From: Dermanyssus gallinae
Taxonomy: Eukaryota; Arthropoda; Arachnida; Mesostigmata; Dermanyssidae
Assembly: GCA_003439945.1 (NCBI GenBank)
Contig: QVRM01000283.1
Location: forward strand, 534,001 to 598,000
Direction of reading: 5' to 3'
DNA length: 64,000 bases
A program made the position numbers and the translations under genes. The notes below the pieces were generated by a model that did no database searches, had not been told where the DNA came from, and saw nothing but the letters and a program-made list of their open reading frames with translations. Below, one piece after another: positions 30,800 to 42,816 of this stretch (position 1 is the first letter of the stretch; every line of letters starts with the position of its first letter).

Positions 30800-33700
30800 G
30801 TGTGTGTGTCTCGTTACCACACGCTGCTGATAAACGGCGTTGGCGAGTTTGGTTGGGCATAACACTAAAGTCAATCCCCACAAGTCACCTGCTAGTATTA
30901 TTAGTATTATCGTGATGATTTCTCTTGGTGGTTCTATTCTAGCACATACTGTTTTCGGCAGTGATTGCAGTAGCAACATTGATCGACTGGCACTGACAGA
31001 CGTCGCTACCCCCGTTCAGCACGGAGGGAAACGCGAAATGAAACTAACACGCGAAAGAAACAACTTCTGACTCGGGGTCATTCGGGGTCATGGACCAGCC
31101 GAGTCTATCTGACACAGATAGTAAATATATAACCACCAATCACTTCGCAAGCATTAACGCCATTCATGGTGGTCGTTGCCGGATCGCCACAGTCAGCATT
31201 CGTGATGGATCATTCCTCGGTAGTACTCGGTTTGCACAATCGTCCGTGAGTCGCCGGAGTCTTGCTTTCGAAATGTTTCTGACGACTCTGTCCTGCGTGT
31301 TTTCCACTATGCTTCTAGTCATGAAGAATGAAAAACACGAGCTCCCACCGCCTTGAGAGGCTGTCAACAGCGAACATCCCGCGGGTACGCGCGCACTTGT
31401 AGAAATGTTTACTTAGCGACAAACATTACTGAAAGCGGCATAATAATTGTGTATGGGATATTGGGGTTTCTCTGCGACGCGTACGGTTGTCGATCCAAGT
31501 TTTAATTGAAAGGCATGATAATTTAGTTATAGCCAATTAGCAAGTCGGTTGGCTTTGTACTTATGTAGTCGTCTTCGAATGTCGAAAACGATCAGTGATG
31601 CAAAATAGCAGTTTCTAACGCTGTGCCAAATACAATTCCGATGAAATTACGGGCCTGCGTGCTAGTGGCAAGGCCAATATCAAAACAAAGAAGCAGCAAC
31701 AAAAACAACGCCAAATGATCACGCAGAGCTGAATGAAGCTCTACGAACAACAACAAAAATATAGCGACAACAAAAACGACACGAGCAAAAATTGCCATAT
31801 GTGCAAGTGCATATTAAACCATTCATTATTCATTAAAACTTTTCTAAGGGTTATGCATATATTAGTGAAATTAACATATTTCTAACTGTTTTAAATTTTT
31901 CTATATACATATATATATATATATTCATGATTGGTGCACACTGTAAACCACTATACATACGAGTATGTTTATACGCATTACATATTTTGATTTCGATTCT
32001 ACATGAGTGGCAATTGAGCCAGTAAATAAAAGGAGTGATATCGGTGTCGCTAGCATGTCTTGCTATCGGTTTACGGAATTGTGGTTGCCCGTAACGTGGC
32101 CAGCCTGGAGTGATACACAAATAACATACGAATGTGGTGTTACAGAGCCAGTTCAGTCATCGATGGCAGTCTATGTTTAACGTGCCATGCTAGCTACGGC
32201 GCTGTTTTACCAAAACAGGGCGTGCCACAGACTCCAGCCGCTCGGCCAACGCTCCATTCGAGCGATATGATTACTTGTTGATCAGCACTCCCTTATGATT
32301 ATTTGTGCGGTGGTTGTTGATGGTGTTGTTGCTGACCAACATCGTAAATGGCGATACATTTTGTCACATCCTGTTCTTATTGTTGATGATGGCGGCGTTG
32401 ATGATGGCCACAGTGCTCATAATGAGCGTGGTAGTGACGTATGCATAATATTGTTATTGTTGTTGGTTCAGTCGTAAGTAAGGCGGCAGGATGGAAGCGG
32501 AAGGATTGAGGGCGTATATGAGAAGTTGTTACCGGCCCGGCCCTCCCTTAGTGGGCGCTATTGTAACGCCAAGTTGCAGCGGCGTGCATTTTTGTCCGCT
32601 CTGTAGAGATACAAATCCTGTGCGTAACCCATCTACACGTATACATGTGAATGCCGTGTATACAATTTTTTTGTGACTATTTTATTGGACATTGTCCTGC
32701 GGCTACATTATGCTTTTATGGCAGAAATCCTATATAGTGTAAGTCCAGTGACCGCGATGACGGTAGGAGTATTTAGAGTATATATGCGGCACAAACTTAA
32801 ATTAGCTCAATCAGCGTCTACAAGTGTGGTTGTCAGAGAGAGAAGCAAGATTGTTAATTTGGGACTCCCGATGACACGAATGTGGTGTACGTGTACTGAA
32901 TAGTATTAGAGTAATAGAATAGACCAATGCAATACAGCAACGTATTTAGAGCAAACTGTGGTACCAATAACGATGGTAAACTGTGCGTACTGCGGGGAAT
33001 TCAAGCGTTGGATGGTGCTGTGGCTGCTGCTGCTGCGCCGTTGTTGTTGTTGTTGTGTCAACAACAAATTAACCGTGTCGAACTGTACGGGCGATGATAG
33101 TCAATTGACATATCAGCTGAAGCAGAACGGGGCAGAATTAATCTATTATCTATCTATCTATCTATCTGTGGTGTTGTATGTAGTTGTTTATAAGTTCCTG
33201 TCGATTTGAATTACTGTCTGTGATGCAGCCGAAGCTCGCCTATATAGTATGGCGTTGCGGTCGATCGCGGTCGGCTATCAATGAACTCATTTCGAAATAT
33301 ATTCTCAACCAACCAACCAATCAACCAACCAACCAGCCCGAACACCCGAACGGTTGTATCGGCTGCGACCGCAGCACAAACAACAACATCAACAACAACA
33401 ACAGCGAGAACAACGAGAACAACAACAGCACAGGCAGCAGGGTGGCGGATGGCGGCCTTGACGCCGCCGCTTGGTGACCGGAATGTGTGCCGGAACGTCT
33501 GTGCTGAGTGAGTGAGTCTGTCTTTGCTGAATTTCAACTTCGTTCTGACGCCGTCGTTCGAAGCGCCGACTGCCGAATAATAATAGGCAAGGTCATCGTC
33601 GTCGTCGTCGTCGTTGTCGTTTGTCGAAGGTGGCGCTTTCTTGGCGCAGTCGAGTCGCAGTCGCAGCATCGGCTTACGACGCGACTTGCGTCGATCGATA

Positions 33701-33995
33701 AGAACAAATAACACAGCTGAGACTTTTCCCGGATTCTCGGATGTGATTGAGGATTATTCCAGCTAGCGGTAGCTGCGCTGATTCGCGAACTCGTCGCGAC
33801 GAACACAAGAACGAACAATAGAATTTGGCGACGCTGCTGCTGCTGCAGGACTGAGTCCCTGCAGTTCCGCTTTGACGAGAACTAATCCGTTACAGGAACA
33901 TGTACGAAGCAATTTCAGCGTTTCCTTAAGAAGTTCACTTCTTCTTTTTTTTCTTCACTTCTCAGTCGCACAGAATTTTTGGCTGTACACAAAAC

Positions 33996-34002
<7 letters not shown>
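30799..34002. other. Unassigned DNA
   Basis: No gene supported. Notable simple runs are (TCTA)n at 33147-33168, (CCAA)n at 33309-33335, CAACAA at 33378-33432 and (CGT)n at 33597-33613. Frames of 60-167 codons lack family features. Confidence 0.5.
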
Positions 34003-34034
<32 letters not shown>

Positions 34035-34550
34035 CGTTTTAAATAATTCCGTAATTTTGACAGTGTATATGTGTGCCGCGGGATCGAAGCCGCGAGTATT
34101 TTCTACTCTGTAGCGAGTAGAGTCATATCAACAATATTATTGTTGTTGTTGACGTTGTTGTTGTCGTCGTTTTTCTCTAATTTTGTTTTGTTGATGTCGT
34201 TGTTGTTGTTGTTGTTGTATTTCTGCCATAATTGTGGTCATTATAACGGTTGCCATTGTTGCTAAAATTTCAGTTAATGATTACATTATGACATTACAGA
34301 TCAACGCAGTGACCCCTCTCGTTTTTTTTTTTATTTCGCCGACGTGTAATTATTACTCGTTTCAACGAACAAACGACGACGACGACGACGACGACGGGTA
34401 GCGTCCGTCGTTAGCGAGCTGGGTCGCCGGCCCTTATATCGCCCTTCACACATGTCTTACATCTGGGCGACGTGGCTCATGGGCACGCGAAGCACGCAAC
34501 ACAAGCACAAGTGTACATCTCATCTATCTAGATGGCCATGTATTATATAG

Positions 34551-34581
<31 letters not shown>

Positions 34582-37051
34582 CGCCACTGCAGAGCAACGC
34601 CAAGCAGCAATAGCGCTATAGGCTGAATAACGACGTCTTGGACGATGATGACGGCGAGCAGAGACTAGACTACGTGATCACGTAGTATGTATGACACATG
34701 CTGTTTTGGCTTGCTGTTGTTGTTGTTGTTGTTGTTGTTGTTGCTGTTTGCATGGGAGAAAAGAAATTTGGTTGACTGTTTGCCTAGTTCGGTGTCTTCA
34801 CTGACTCACTGACTGACTGACGCCGACAAGAGAGACGTGAACGTGTTGGTACATCGGTCGCTATTGTGTCTGTCTGTCTGTCTGCGTCTGTGTGTAAGTG
34901 GTGCTGTTGTTGTTGCTGCTGCTGCCGTTGCTTCTGCTGCAAGTGGCTGTTTGCCGGGGGGCTGGGCCATACGACGACGCCGCTAGACGCGAGCGAAGAA
35001 CGACGAGATAGACCCGAGCGCTTCTTCAGAGAACTGATGTTGGCCGATGACCGCTGGTCGTCCGGTTACGCCGCTACGACGACGACAACGACGACCGCGA
35101 GCAATTGGAGCCATGAGCAGATGAGCAGATGATGGTGACCATCATCGTAATGGTGGTGATGATGATGATGATGGTGATGATGGTGATGATGATGATGATG
35201 ATGATGATGACCAACCAGACACACCGAGTAGCCAACGAAGACAGGCAATTACTACAGGCCCTTTTGGAACGGAGGTCGGTCCTTGCGTTCGTCTGTCTGT
35301 CTGTCCGAACAACCGAACGACCGAACGACCGACCGACACACAGCCCCAACGTTGTCAGTCCAGTGTCGCGGTTACGACACACACACGCCTAGACGAACTT
35401 GTTCTGTCTGCGGTTGTCCAGTGGTCGACCAACGATTGGCAACGATTGCCATGCCAGTCAAACAGCGAATGCACTCGCTTGCTAGCTTGCTCGGTCGGTC
35501 GGTTGGTCGGTGATTCGAAATGGGCAGATAGTCAGGCAGACGTGGCTGTGGCTGAACGTCGCCTCAATCGAAGCAAGCTCAGCCAGAGCTGTTCGAGTAT
35601 AGGCCGCCGTCTCGTTCTGTTGTCGTCGTCGTCGGCCAGCAAGAAGTCTGTCTATCTGTATCTCTGTTTAGTTTGTCTCTCTATTTCTCAGTGCGCGCGT
35701 GCTGCTGCTGCTGCTGCGGCCACTCTCAGCTCTATCTATACCAACTTTTCAACTTTTCGGGCTGACCCTCAGCTAAGATTTAACGTTGTCCACGGGACTG
35801 ACTGCTTTCCGCATTGCTCATTCATAGACGGACTACTCCCATAAATACAAATCGGTGCAACGGTGGGGTTCGGACCCGCGCACCTATCTAGTGAGTGTCT
35901 CCTTCGATCGCGAGGCGCAGGCGAATGCGCACCACGCCACCGGGCAGCTCTATTCATATCGAGAGCGAGAGAGAGAGAGAGAGTATACATGGATATGAGG
36001 TCGAGTATTTTCGCTTCGGCACTGTCTCAATCCAATCCTGTTCACTACTCATTACGTGACTGAACTAGTGCACTGTTGCTGCGGCTGCTACGATTTTCAT
36101 CACCATTAACATCACCATTAACATCATCATCACCATTATCATCATGGCGGCGGCGGCGCCGGCGGCCAGGGCCTCGAGGATTGACCGAATGAAAGTAGTG
36201 AAGAGGTGACAAAAGAAGATAATAGGCGAAAACGTAAACACTCGCACCTCTTGACTGAGACAAAGCCCAACAGCCATGCGATTCGTCGGGCTGGCAAGAT
36301 GCAATTCAATGTGCTGTTTGCTTGCTTGCTTGCCTGCTTTCTTTCATCATCAGCAGCGGCAAGGTGCTGCAGCTGTCTTTGCTATTTTTGCTGCTGCTGC
36401 TGCTGCTCACGCTAACTGCTATTGTTTGTGTTGTTGTCGTCGTCGTCATTGTCATCAGTGATTAGCAACATCATTGTGATAATGATGATAATGATGAAAA
36501 TGCTTACAGCGCTCATGACGTATATGATGTTTACTGATGATTATGATGCTATTGATGATGGCGGTGCTGGTAGCGGTAGCGCCATGGTAACAATATTTAC
36601 TAGGAACAGTATTATTATTATTATTAGTATTATTATAATGTTAATGAGATTGATCATTATCCGCACGTTTCGCAGCCGACAACAACAACATCAAATGCAC
36701 GTTTCACGACATCAACCTACATCTATCTGTCAAGGAAACGAATTTAGACGAATTCTATGCCGTTCGTGGTGAACAGAGACGACAAAATAGAATGGCTTGT
36801 AATTGCGGTCAGTGTAAACGATGCGCATACTCATTTATCTTGTTACCGTTTAGTTCTCCGGACGTCCGCCCGATCGGCCGATCTCTATCCGTTGGGAGGA
36901 TCAGAAGACGGTATCAAGCACTGTCTCGCAGTCATTTATGCTTTCGTTCCTCACCGCACCTCATAACTAAGTAATGGCTGTAAGATGGCCACAGTAACAG
37001 ATACTGACTAGCTTCTAATAAAGCAGCTGTTAGTTTGTCTTTTGTTGATAG

Positions 37052-37084
<33 letters not shown>
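34003..37084. other. Microsatellite-dense GC-rich island
   Basis: Includes (AT)n 34003-34032 and 34548-34575, (GAC)n 34374-34396, (GTT)n 34715-34743, (GAT)n 35153-35210, (CTG)n around 35701-35717 and 36386-36406, and ATT/GAT runs 36475-36640. CpG is frequent between 34.3 and 36.0 kb. It could be another promoter/5' UTR region, but nothing coding is supported. Immediately before 37085 there is (AT)n. Confidence 0.5.
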
Positions 37085-37087
<3 letters not shown>

Positions 37088-37668
37088 GGTGTTACGTAAA
37101 AAGTTGTACTTCTTTCGAGGTTTGATAGAGCTCGGCAAGAAAATATTTTTTTCCAATGGGCGGAAGCCAAGAAAACGTTTTGTTTAGGAGTGAGGATGAA
37201 ATTTAGAAAAGTCGTTATTCTGCCTTATTTTCTCCTACATAGTTGTACAAAGTCTACGTTTGCGGGAGAACCAGTCAACGCATGAAGCAACCGATCATAC
37301 CAGTGTGTTCGGCGGAAAATTTTGCATAACCTAAATGACACCTAACGCAAGCTAGCAAAAAGCAAATAGGTGGAATAAAAATAATCATAAAAAGTGGATT
37401 TGTTGTTATAACTTACGTTGAAGCTTTCACGTGCAAAATCTAAAAATTTTTCCATTGCGCACAAATGACGAACACTCTCTGACGATAGCAAATTTAATGC
37501 CCGTCATTTTCGTACCAAAGTGATGGTGCTGCGTTACGTAGTTGCTGAGAAACTAGGCTTTTTCGACAGCCATATCAAAAGCAAAGGCATGCATACTTCC
37601 TAGCATCTTGACCTGCTTTACCACAGAAACCACTTGCGCACGTCCAGAAACACACCAGCATTTATTTA

Positions 37669-38070
37669 TTATAAGAAGTGCTCGAAGTTCCGTCTGCCTA
37701 CCACTAAACACGTTCTGTAGCGATTGCACAGGCTCTCTTGCACTCGTGTAAATATGTTAGACATTGCCCTAACGGCGTCAGCAGCGTTGAATATACGGTC
37801 AACCAGATCTTCACGCGATTCAACGGGGGTTTCGTAGACAACACTCTTTAGGTAGCCCCACAAAAAAAAGTCGAGGCTTGTTAAATCGGGGGAGCGAGGT
37901 GGCCAAGCTATAGACCCGCCTCGGCCGATCCACCGATTCTTGAATGCTTCGTTTAGGTATTCTCGAACCGTAGCAGAGTTGTGTGGCGGCATTTTCAGAC
38001 GAAAGCTTTCCAGGATGCCTTCTAACAACTGGGTAACGTATGAATCAAAAACGCGCGATACGCAGCTGCA
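37669..38070 (-). pseudogene. DD41D-type transposase C-terminal fragment (left arm)
   Basis: Minus-strand frame reading QLLEGILESFRLKM then PPHNSATVREYLNEAFKNR, WIGRGGSIAWPPRSPDLTSL, DFFLWGYLKSVVYETPVE and …NRYRTCLVVGRRNFEHFL-stop. This is the WPPRSPDLTPLDFFLWG type of IS630-Tc1-mariner transposase. Compared with the other arm, seven codons (WFQHDGA) are missing before PPHNS, an in-frame 21-bp deletion that removes the second catalytic Asp. The frame stays open beyond the arm to 38211, through the spacer. Non-functional. Confidence 0.85.
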
Positions 38071-38280
38071 TCTAATCTGGCGGAAACAAACACACCAGCA
38101 TTTGTTTACGCTGAGCAGCCGGCTTTGCTTCGAAATTATTCGCCGTTTGCACAAGCTTCTATCGGAAATTTGCGCGGGCTTTGATTCGGAATTCGTCATT
38201 CGAGACGCCAAAACACCATAAAAAAACCGCCAACGCCAAAAGCTATAAAACGAAGTGTCAGGTCTGCCTATCGCGCATTT

Positions 38281-38681
38281 TTGATTTATACGTTACCCCA
38301 GCTTTTGGAAAGCGCCCCGGAAAGCGTTCGTCTAAGAATGTGGTTCCAGCATGATGGTGCGCCGCCACACAACTCTGCTACGGTTCGAGAATACCTAAAC
38401 GAAGCATTCAAGAATCGGTGGATCGGCCGAGGCGGGTCTATAGCTTGGCCACCTCGCTCCCCCGATTTAACAAGCCTCGACTTTTTTTGTGGGGCTACCT
38501 AAAGAGTGTTGTCTACGAAACCCCCGTTGAATCGCGTGAAGATCTGGTTGACCGTATATTCAACGCTGCTGACGCCGTTAGGGCAATGCCTAACATATTT
38601 ACACGAGTGCAAGAGAGCCTGTGCAATCGCTACAGAACGTGTTTAGTGGTAGGCAGACGGAACTTCGAGCACTTCTTATAA
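38281..38681 (+). pseudogene. DD41D-type transposase C-terminal fragment (right arm)
   Basis: Plus-strand copy of the same fragment. It retains MWFQHDGAPPHNSATVREYL, with the catalytic Asp in QHDGA. Counting from this Asp to the one in TSLDFF gives 41 residues between them, the DD41D spacing. One T is missing in the T-run near 38482, so the frame breaks after LDFF and continues in another frame as LWGYLKSVVYETPVE to the same C-terminus FEHFL-stop at 38681. Upstream of QLLES the N-terminal two thirds of the transposase are absent. Confidence 0.85.
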
Positions 38682-40604
38682 TAAATAAATGCTGGTGTGT
38701 TTCTGGACGTGCGCAAGTGGTTTCTGTGGTAAAGCAGGTCAAGATGCTAGGAAGTATGCATGCCTTTGCTTTTGATATGGCTGTCGAAAAAGCCTAGTTT
38801 CTCAGCAACTACGTAACGCAGCACCATTACTTTGGTACGAAAATGACGGGCATTAAATTTGCTATCGTCAGAGAGTGTTCGTCATTTGTGCGCAATGGAA
38901 AAATTTTTAGATTTTGCACGTGAAAGCTTCAACGTAAGTTATAAGAACAAATCCACTTTTTATGATTATTTTTATTCCACCTATTTGCTTTTTGCTAGCT
39001 TGCGTTAGGTGTCATTTAGGTTATGCAAATTTTCCGCCGAACACACTGGTATGATCGGTTGCTTCATGCGTTGACTGGTTCTCCCGCAAACGTAGACTTT
39101 GTACAACTATGTAGGAGAAAATAAGGCAGAATAACGACTTTTCTAAATTTCATCCTCACTCCTAAACAAAACGTTTTCTTGGCTTCCGCCCATTGGGAAA
39201 AAATATTTTCTTGCCGAGCTCTATCAAACCTCGAAAGAAGTACAACTTTTTACGTAACACCCTGTATATATATATATATATATATATTACCAACCTAACG
39301 AGGACAGTAAGATGGCAGGTCACACAATGGCAGAGCCATCGAATCATGGTGTGGCCAATATCGACAACACATCTCATTAATCAAACAGCGGGCTATTAAG
39401 CCATTTGCAGATATAGGTGCGGCATGTTGTTTTCCACTCCACACGAAGGGGTAGCCAACCTAGTTGGGCACAATCGAGCACAAATGCGTACTGTTTGTTC
39501 TTTATAGAAAGTGCGATGCTTGTACTCTACTAGAAAATGCTGCCGCCATCAATATTGCCACTTAGGGCGGCCAAGTCCGACCCGTCAACAGTCAGTTACC
39601 AATGGTCATTGTTGTGCTGCTGCTGTTGCTGCTGCTGCTGTGAAACGGTTTAATGGTGGGTGGGGGGTCACTTTTGCTAGGCCATATTGACACCATCAGA
39701 ATAATTATCATTGTTACCCTATTGCAGCACCACCAGAAACAACAATAACAGTAACCGTAATAACAACAACATCAACAACAACAACAATAACAACACTGTG
39801 ATTCGCGGCAGGAGGCGGCAGCAGAAAAATTGCATTGTGGTTGTGGTTGGCGTGGGAGAAGTGGATGCAGAAACAACGTCGACCAACGCCAGTTTTTCCT
39901 CTTCTAGTTCCGGGCCGAATGCAGATTCGGTTTAACGCGTGGTATGGACGAATGGGAAAAGCAAACCCGGCCGAATTAGCGGGCCCTAAGCGAATATTTG
40001 TCTGCTTTTTTTTGGTACCGTTGTGTACCGTTGGTGCTTTGTGCTGATCCAGTAGTACACACCTCTCATCCACCATGACGGTTGCACCCTTCATCATTTG
40101 ACAATAACAACAACGACAACAACAACAACAGAAGCAACAGCGACAACCACAAACATTGACTTTGCTTTCTGTTTACTCGCGAATGATTTTGCTTTCTGTT
40201 TACTCGCGAAAGCAGTCCGTTAACAAATCAACAAAGGAAACAGGCCGCCGTCATCATCTGAGTGACGATGACGACGACGACTTGTTGTTTATTTGTTTGT
40301 TTTTATTTATTTATTTATTTATTGCCAACCGGGCAGAGGCCGATTGGCCGATGATTGGCTGTTCGTCTTTCAGCCTTTCGGTTCAGTCTGTTCGTCCGTC
40401 GGATTGCTGCCGTCGCCGGGGTCTCGGTCAGACGTACGGCTGGCGCTAAAATCAGACGCGTGTTCTCATCATCTTAACAGCTAGATTGCGTTAAGAGTCC
40501 ATTGTCCGCAGGAGTTCCTGTTGTCGATGATGAACGAATGAACGAAAATAACTCTTTACGAGACTTACGGAAACAAATAAATAAATAAATAAAAAAACTC
40601 ACGG

Positions 40605-40947
40605 AAATTTGACGTTCTGCTTCAGGCGTTTCATCGGCTGGCGTTGCCGTTACGGTCATTGTTATTGTAACAGTAAACAGTGAGCAGGTATGTTGTTTGA
40701 CGACGATTAGGAACACTGGATTGGCCGACCTGTGCGCAATCTAAAAAGCTTACATTTCTTGACGCGGACGGAAACAAACAAACTCAAGAAAATTTGACGT
40801 TCTGCTTCAGGCGCTTTATCGGCTGGCGTTGCCGTTACGGTCATTGTTATTGTAACAGTAAACAGTGAGTAGGTATGTCGTTTGACGACGATTAGGAACA
40901 CTGGATTGGCCGACTTGTGCACAATCTAGAAAGCTTACATTTCGTGA
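40605..40947. repeat. Two-copy tandem duplication, 185-bp period
   Basis: The block GACGTTCTGCTTCAGGCG… through GATTAGGAACACTGGATTGG… to CTTACATTTC at 40605-40762 recurs at 40790-40947 with a few substitutions (for example GCGTTTCATC against GCGCTTTATC). Confidence 0.9.
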
Positions 40948-40998
40948 TGAACAAAATAAATGTCTATATTGAGAGAAAAATTAAATTGATTTAAATAT

Positions 40999-41059
<61 letters not shown>

Positions 41060-42218
41060 CTATCTTACCCTTCATTAATACTAGTATCCGCCCCAATATT
41101 GTTTACATCTACTTTCCGAGCTAGTTGAGTAGCAGCACCAGCAGTGTCGATAATGCAACCAAACTTTTAACTCCTAGCCATTGTTACACATAGTACCCTG
41201 CGGAGTAAACGCGCATTGCCGCTGATAAACATTATAACGAATCAGTAACTGTGTGCGGGCATTTGGCCGGAAGGAACACGGCCCGTGAAGCAGTGGACTG
41301 CACAACATAATTACCGATCGTGTACGGCGGTATGCACTGGCCATGCTACTGATGTTGAATACTTAGACAGCGGGCATATTTCAATCAGAGCGGCCGTATC
41401 GGCGTGTGCGAGACGAAATGCCTCACTTGGGCTCTATACTAAACATCCGGTCTTTGATTTTGCTGCAACGGCCGTCTGGCAGCTCTCGCAGCAGCAGCAG
41501 CCATAGCAACAAAATCAGCATTAACAGTCGAGTGGCCGGACTATGCAAATGGCCAGTATGGTGATTGTTTTCGAAGAGTTACGCTATGCTACGAAGGAGT
41601 TGCGAAAACGGGGAAAGACATACCAAACTAATCACTCCGATTTATGGACGTGTGGACGTATGAATGTTTGTATGTATGTATGTATGTATGTATGTGCAAA
41701 GAGATGAATAAACAAAGCGCGCGTACGTACGAAGGCAAGCGAGCAAGCAAGCGAAAGAGAGAGAGAGAGAGACCGTAGAGAGCTAGGTGATTGGGTCTTG
41801 GGTGTTTGTGTGGGAGAGCCAGAAACGATCGGGGATCAAAGACGACGTGCAATGCAAAGTACCAAGCAGCAGTATCCGTGTCGGTTGCTGATCGTGAGAC
41901 CAGAGAATACCGAATGGAGAGCTCTTGAATAGAATAGCTGTGTAACAGACAGAGAATATATAGATATATAGATAGATAGATAGATAGATAGATAGGTAGG
42001 TAGGTGAAAAGTTAGATAGTAGCGCGACGGCTGTCAGCGACCCTTTAACGAAGGAACGATCGACCCTCTGACGATGCAGCGGCTAAGAGAATGAGGGTGC
42101 GGCCACTTGCTGGAATTGTTTGTGTTTCTCTCTTTTTTTTTTATGAAGCAGCTCCTGTCCGCTAGACAGATGTGTTGCGATATTTGGCCTGGCCAAACGA
42201 ACTGCATTGAGGCATTCT

Positions 42219-42280
42219 AACCACAGACAATCTCGGACCAACCACAGACAATCTCGGACTAACCACAGACAAATCGGAGT
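42219..42280. repeat. 21-bp minisatellite, three copies
   Basis: Unit AACCACAGACAATCTCGGAC plus one base, repeated three times in tandem; the third unit has one indel. Confidence 0.9.
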
Positions 42281-42700
42281 AATTTGCAGCTAGCAACACT
42301 GATGATGCGGATGCCAATAATAGGAACTGAGAAGTGGGTAGCCAGACGAACGAAGTGCCGACGCGGTACAAGTTCTCGTCATAGTCCTAACTTCCACTGA
42401 GTAATTTATTCAGTCATTTCTTAGACTCGCTTGCCGTTTCACGATAGTGAATACGAAATAGACCATACCTACCATTTGCAACTTGTCGATATATATCGTT
42501 AAACTCTTTTCTTTTCGGCAGTACTGTGGGACAGGAAGGTTCGTAATAACAAAGTCATAGCAGTGTAGAACTGGCCCGGCGGCACAGCTACACACGCAGT
42601 TGTGCGAAAGAGTGTTCGCTCTTTCGCCGCTGCTGCAGTTGTTCCGCATTGAAACTGGCTTTAGCCAGCCAACACAGCTAAAGCCGTGCTCGGGGTCGTT

Positions 42701-42784
42701 GTCGTTGGTCTTTTTGGCGTTATTGTTACTGTTGTTGTTGCTGCAGCAGCAGTGGTTAGTGGTTGTTGTGTTTTTTGTTGTTGT

Positions 42785-42816
<32 letters not shown>

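Larger units (their letters stand above)
37085..39264. mobile_element. 2.18-kb foldback element carrying two facing transposase fragments
   Basis: Ends CAGGGTGTTACGTAAAAAGT and its reverse complement, flanked by TA inside (TA)n on both sides. The inverted arms are nearly identical for about 1 kb each (37085 to about 38050 and about 38285 to 39264), with a spacer of roughly 230 bases. Each arm includes the C-terminal part of the same Tc1/mariner-superfamily transposase, one on each strand, pointing outwards. This looks like a head-to-head dimer of a half-element. It is related to the 1.1-kb foldback at 21599. Confidence 0.9.
39265..42700. other. Unassigned DNA with minisatellites and microsatellites
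   Basis: No gene supported. It holds CAACAA/AACAAT runs at 39728-39795, a 23-bp duplication (TTTGCTTTCTGTTTACTCGC… at 40161-40183 and 40188-40210), a 185-bp-period tandem duplication at 40605-40947, (AT)n at 40993-41062, (TATG)n at 41668-41692, (GA)n at 41756-41772, (TAGA)n at 41960-41995 and a 21-bp minisatellite at 42219-42280. Confidence 0.55.

Noticed and set aside
33301..33345. (CCAA)n as telomere-like repeat
   Set aside because: The unit is a four-base microsatellite, not the arthropod TTAGG repeat.
34071..34135. tRNA-like stretch on the minus strand (GGCTTCGATCCC box with a palindromic arm)
   Set aside because: The T-arm and anticodon arm do not fold with standard loop sizes and no acceptor stem closes; a decayed tRNA-derived SINE is possible but unsupported.
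35855..35915. Second tRNA-like box (GGGTCCGAACCCC on the minus strand)
   Set aside because: T-loop lacks the TTC consensus and no A box or cloverleaf could be drawn.
40605..42280. Regular repeats considered as a CRISPR-like array
   Set aside because: Units are contiguous tandem copies without unique spacers; eukaryotic context.
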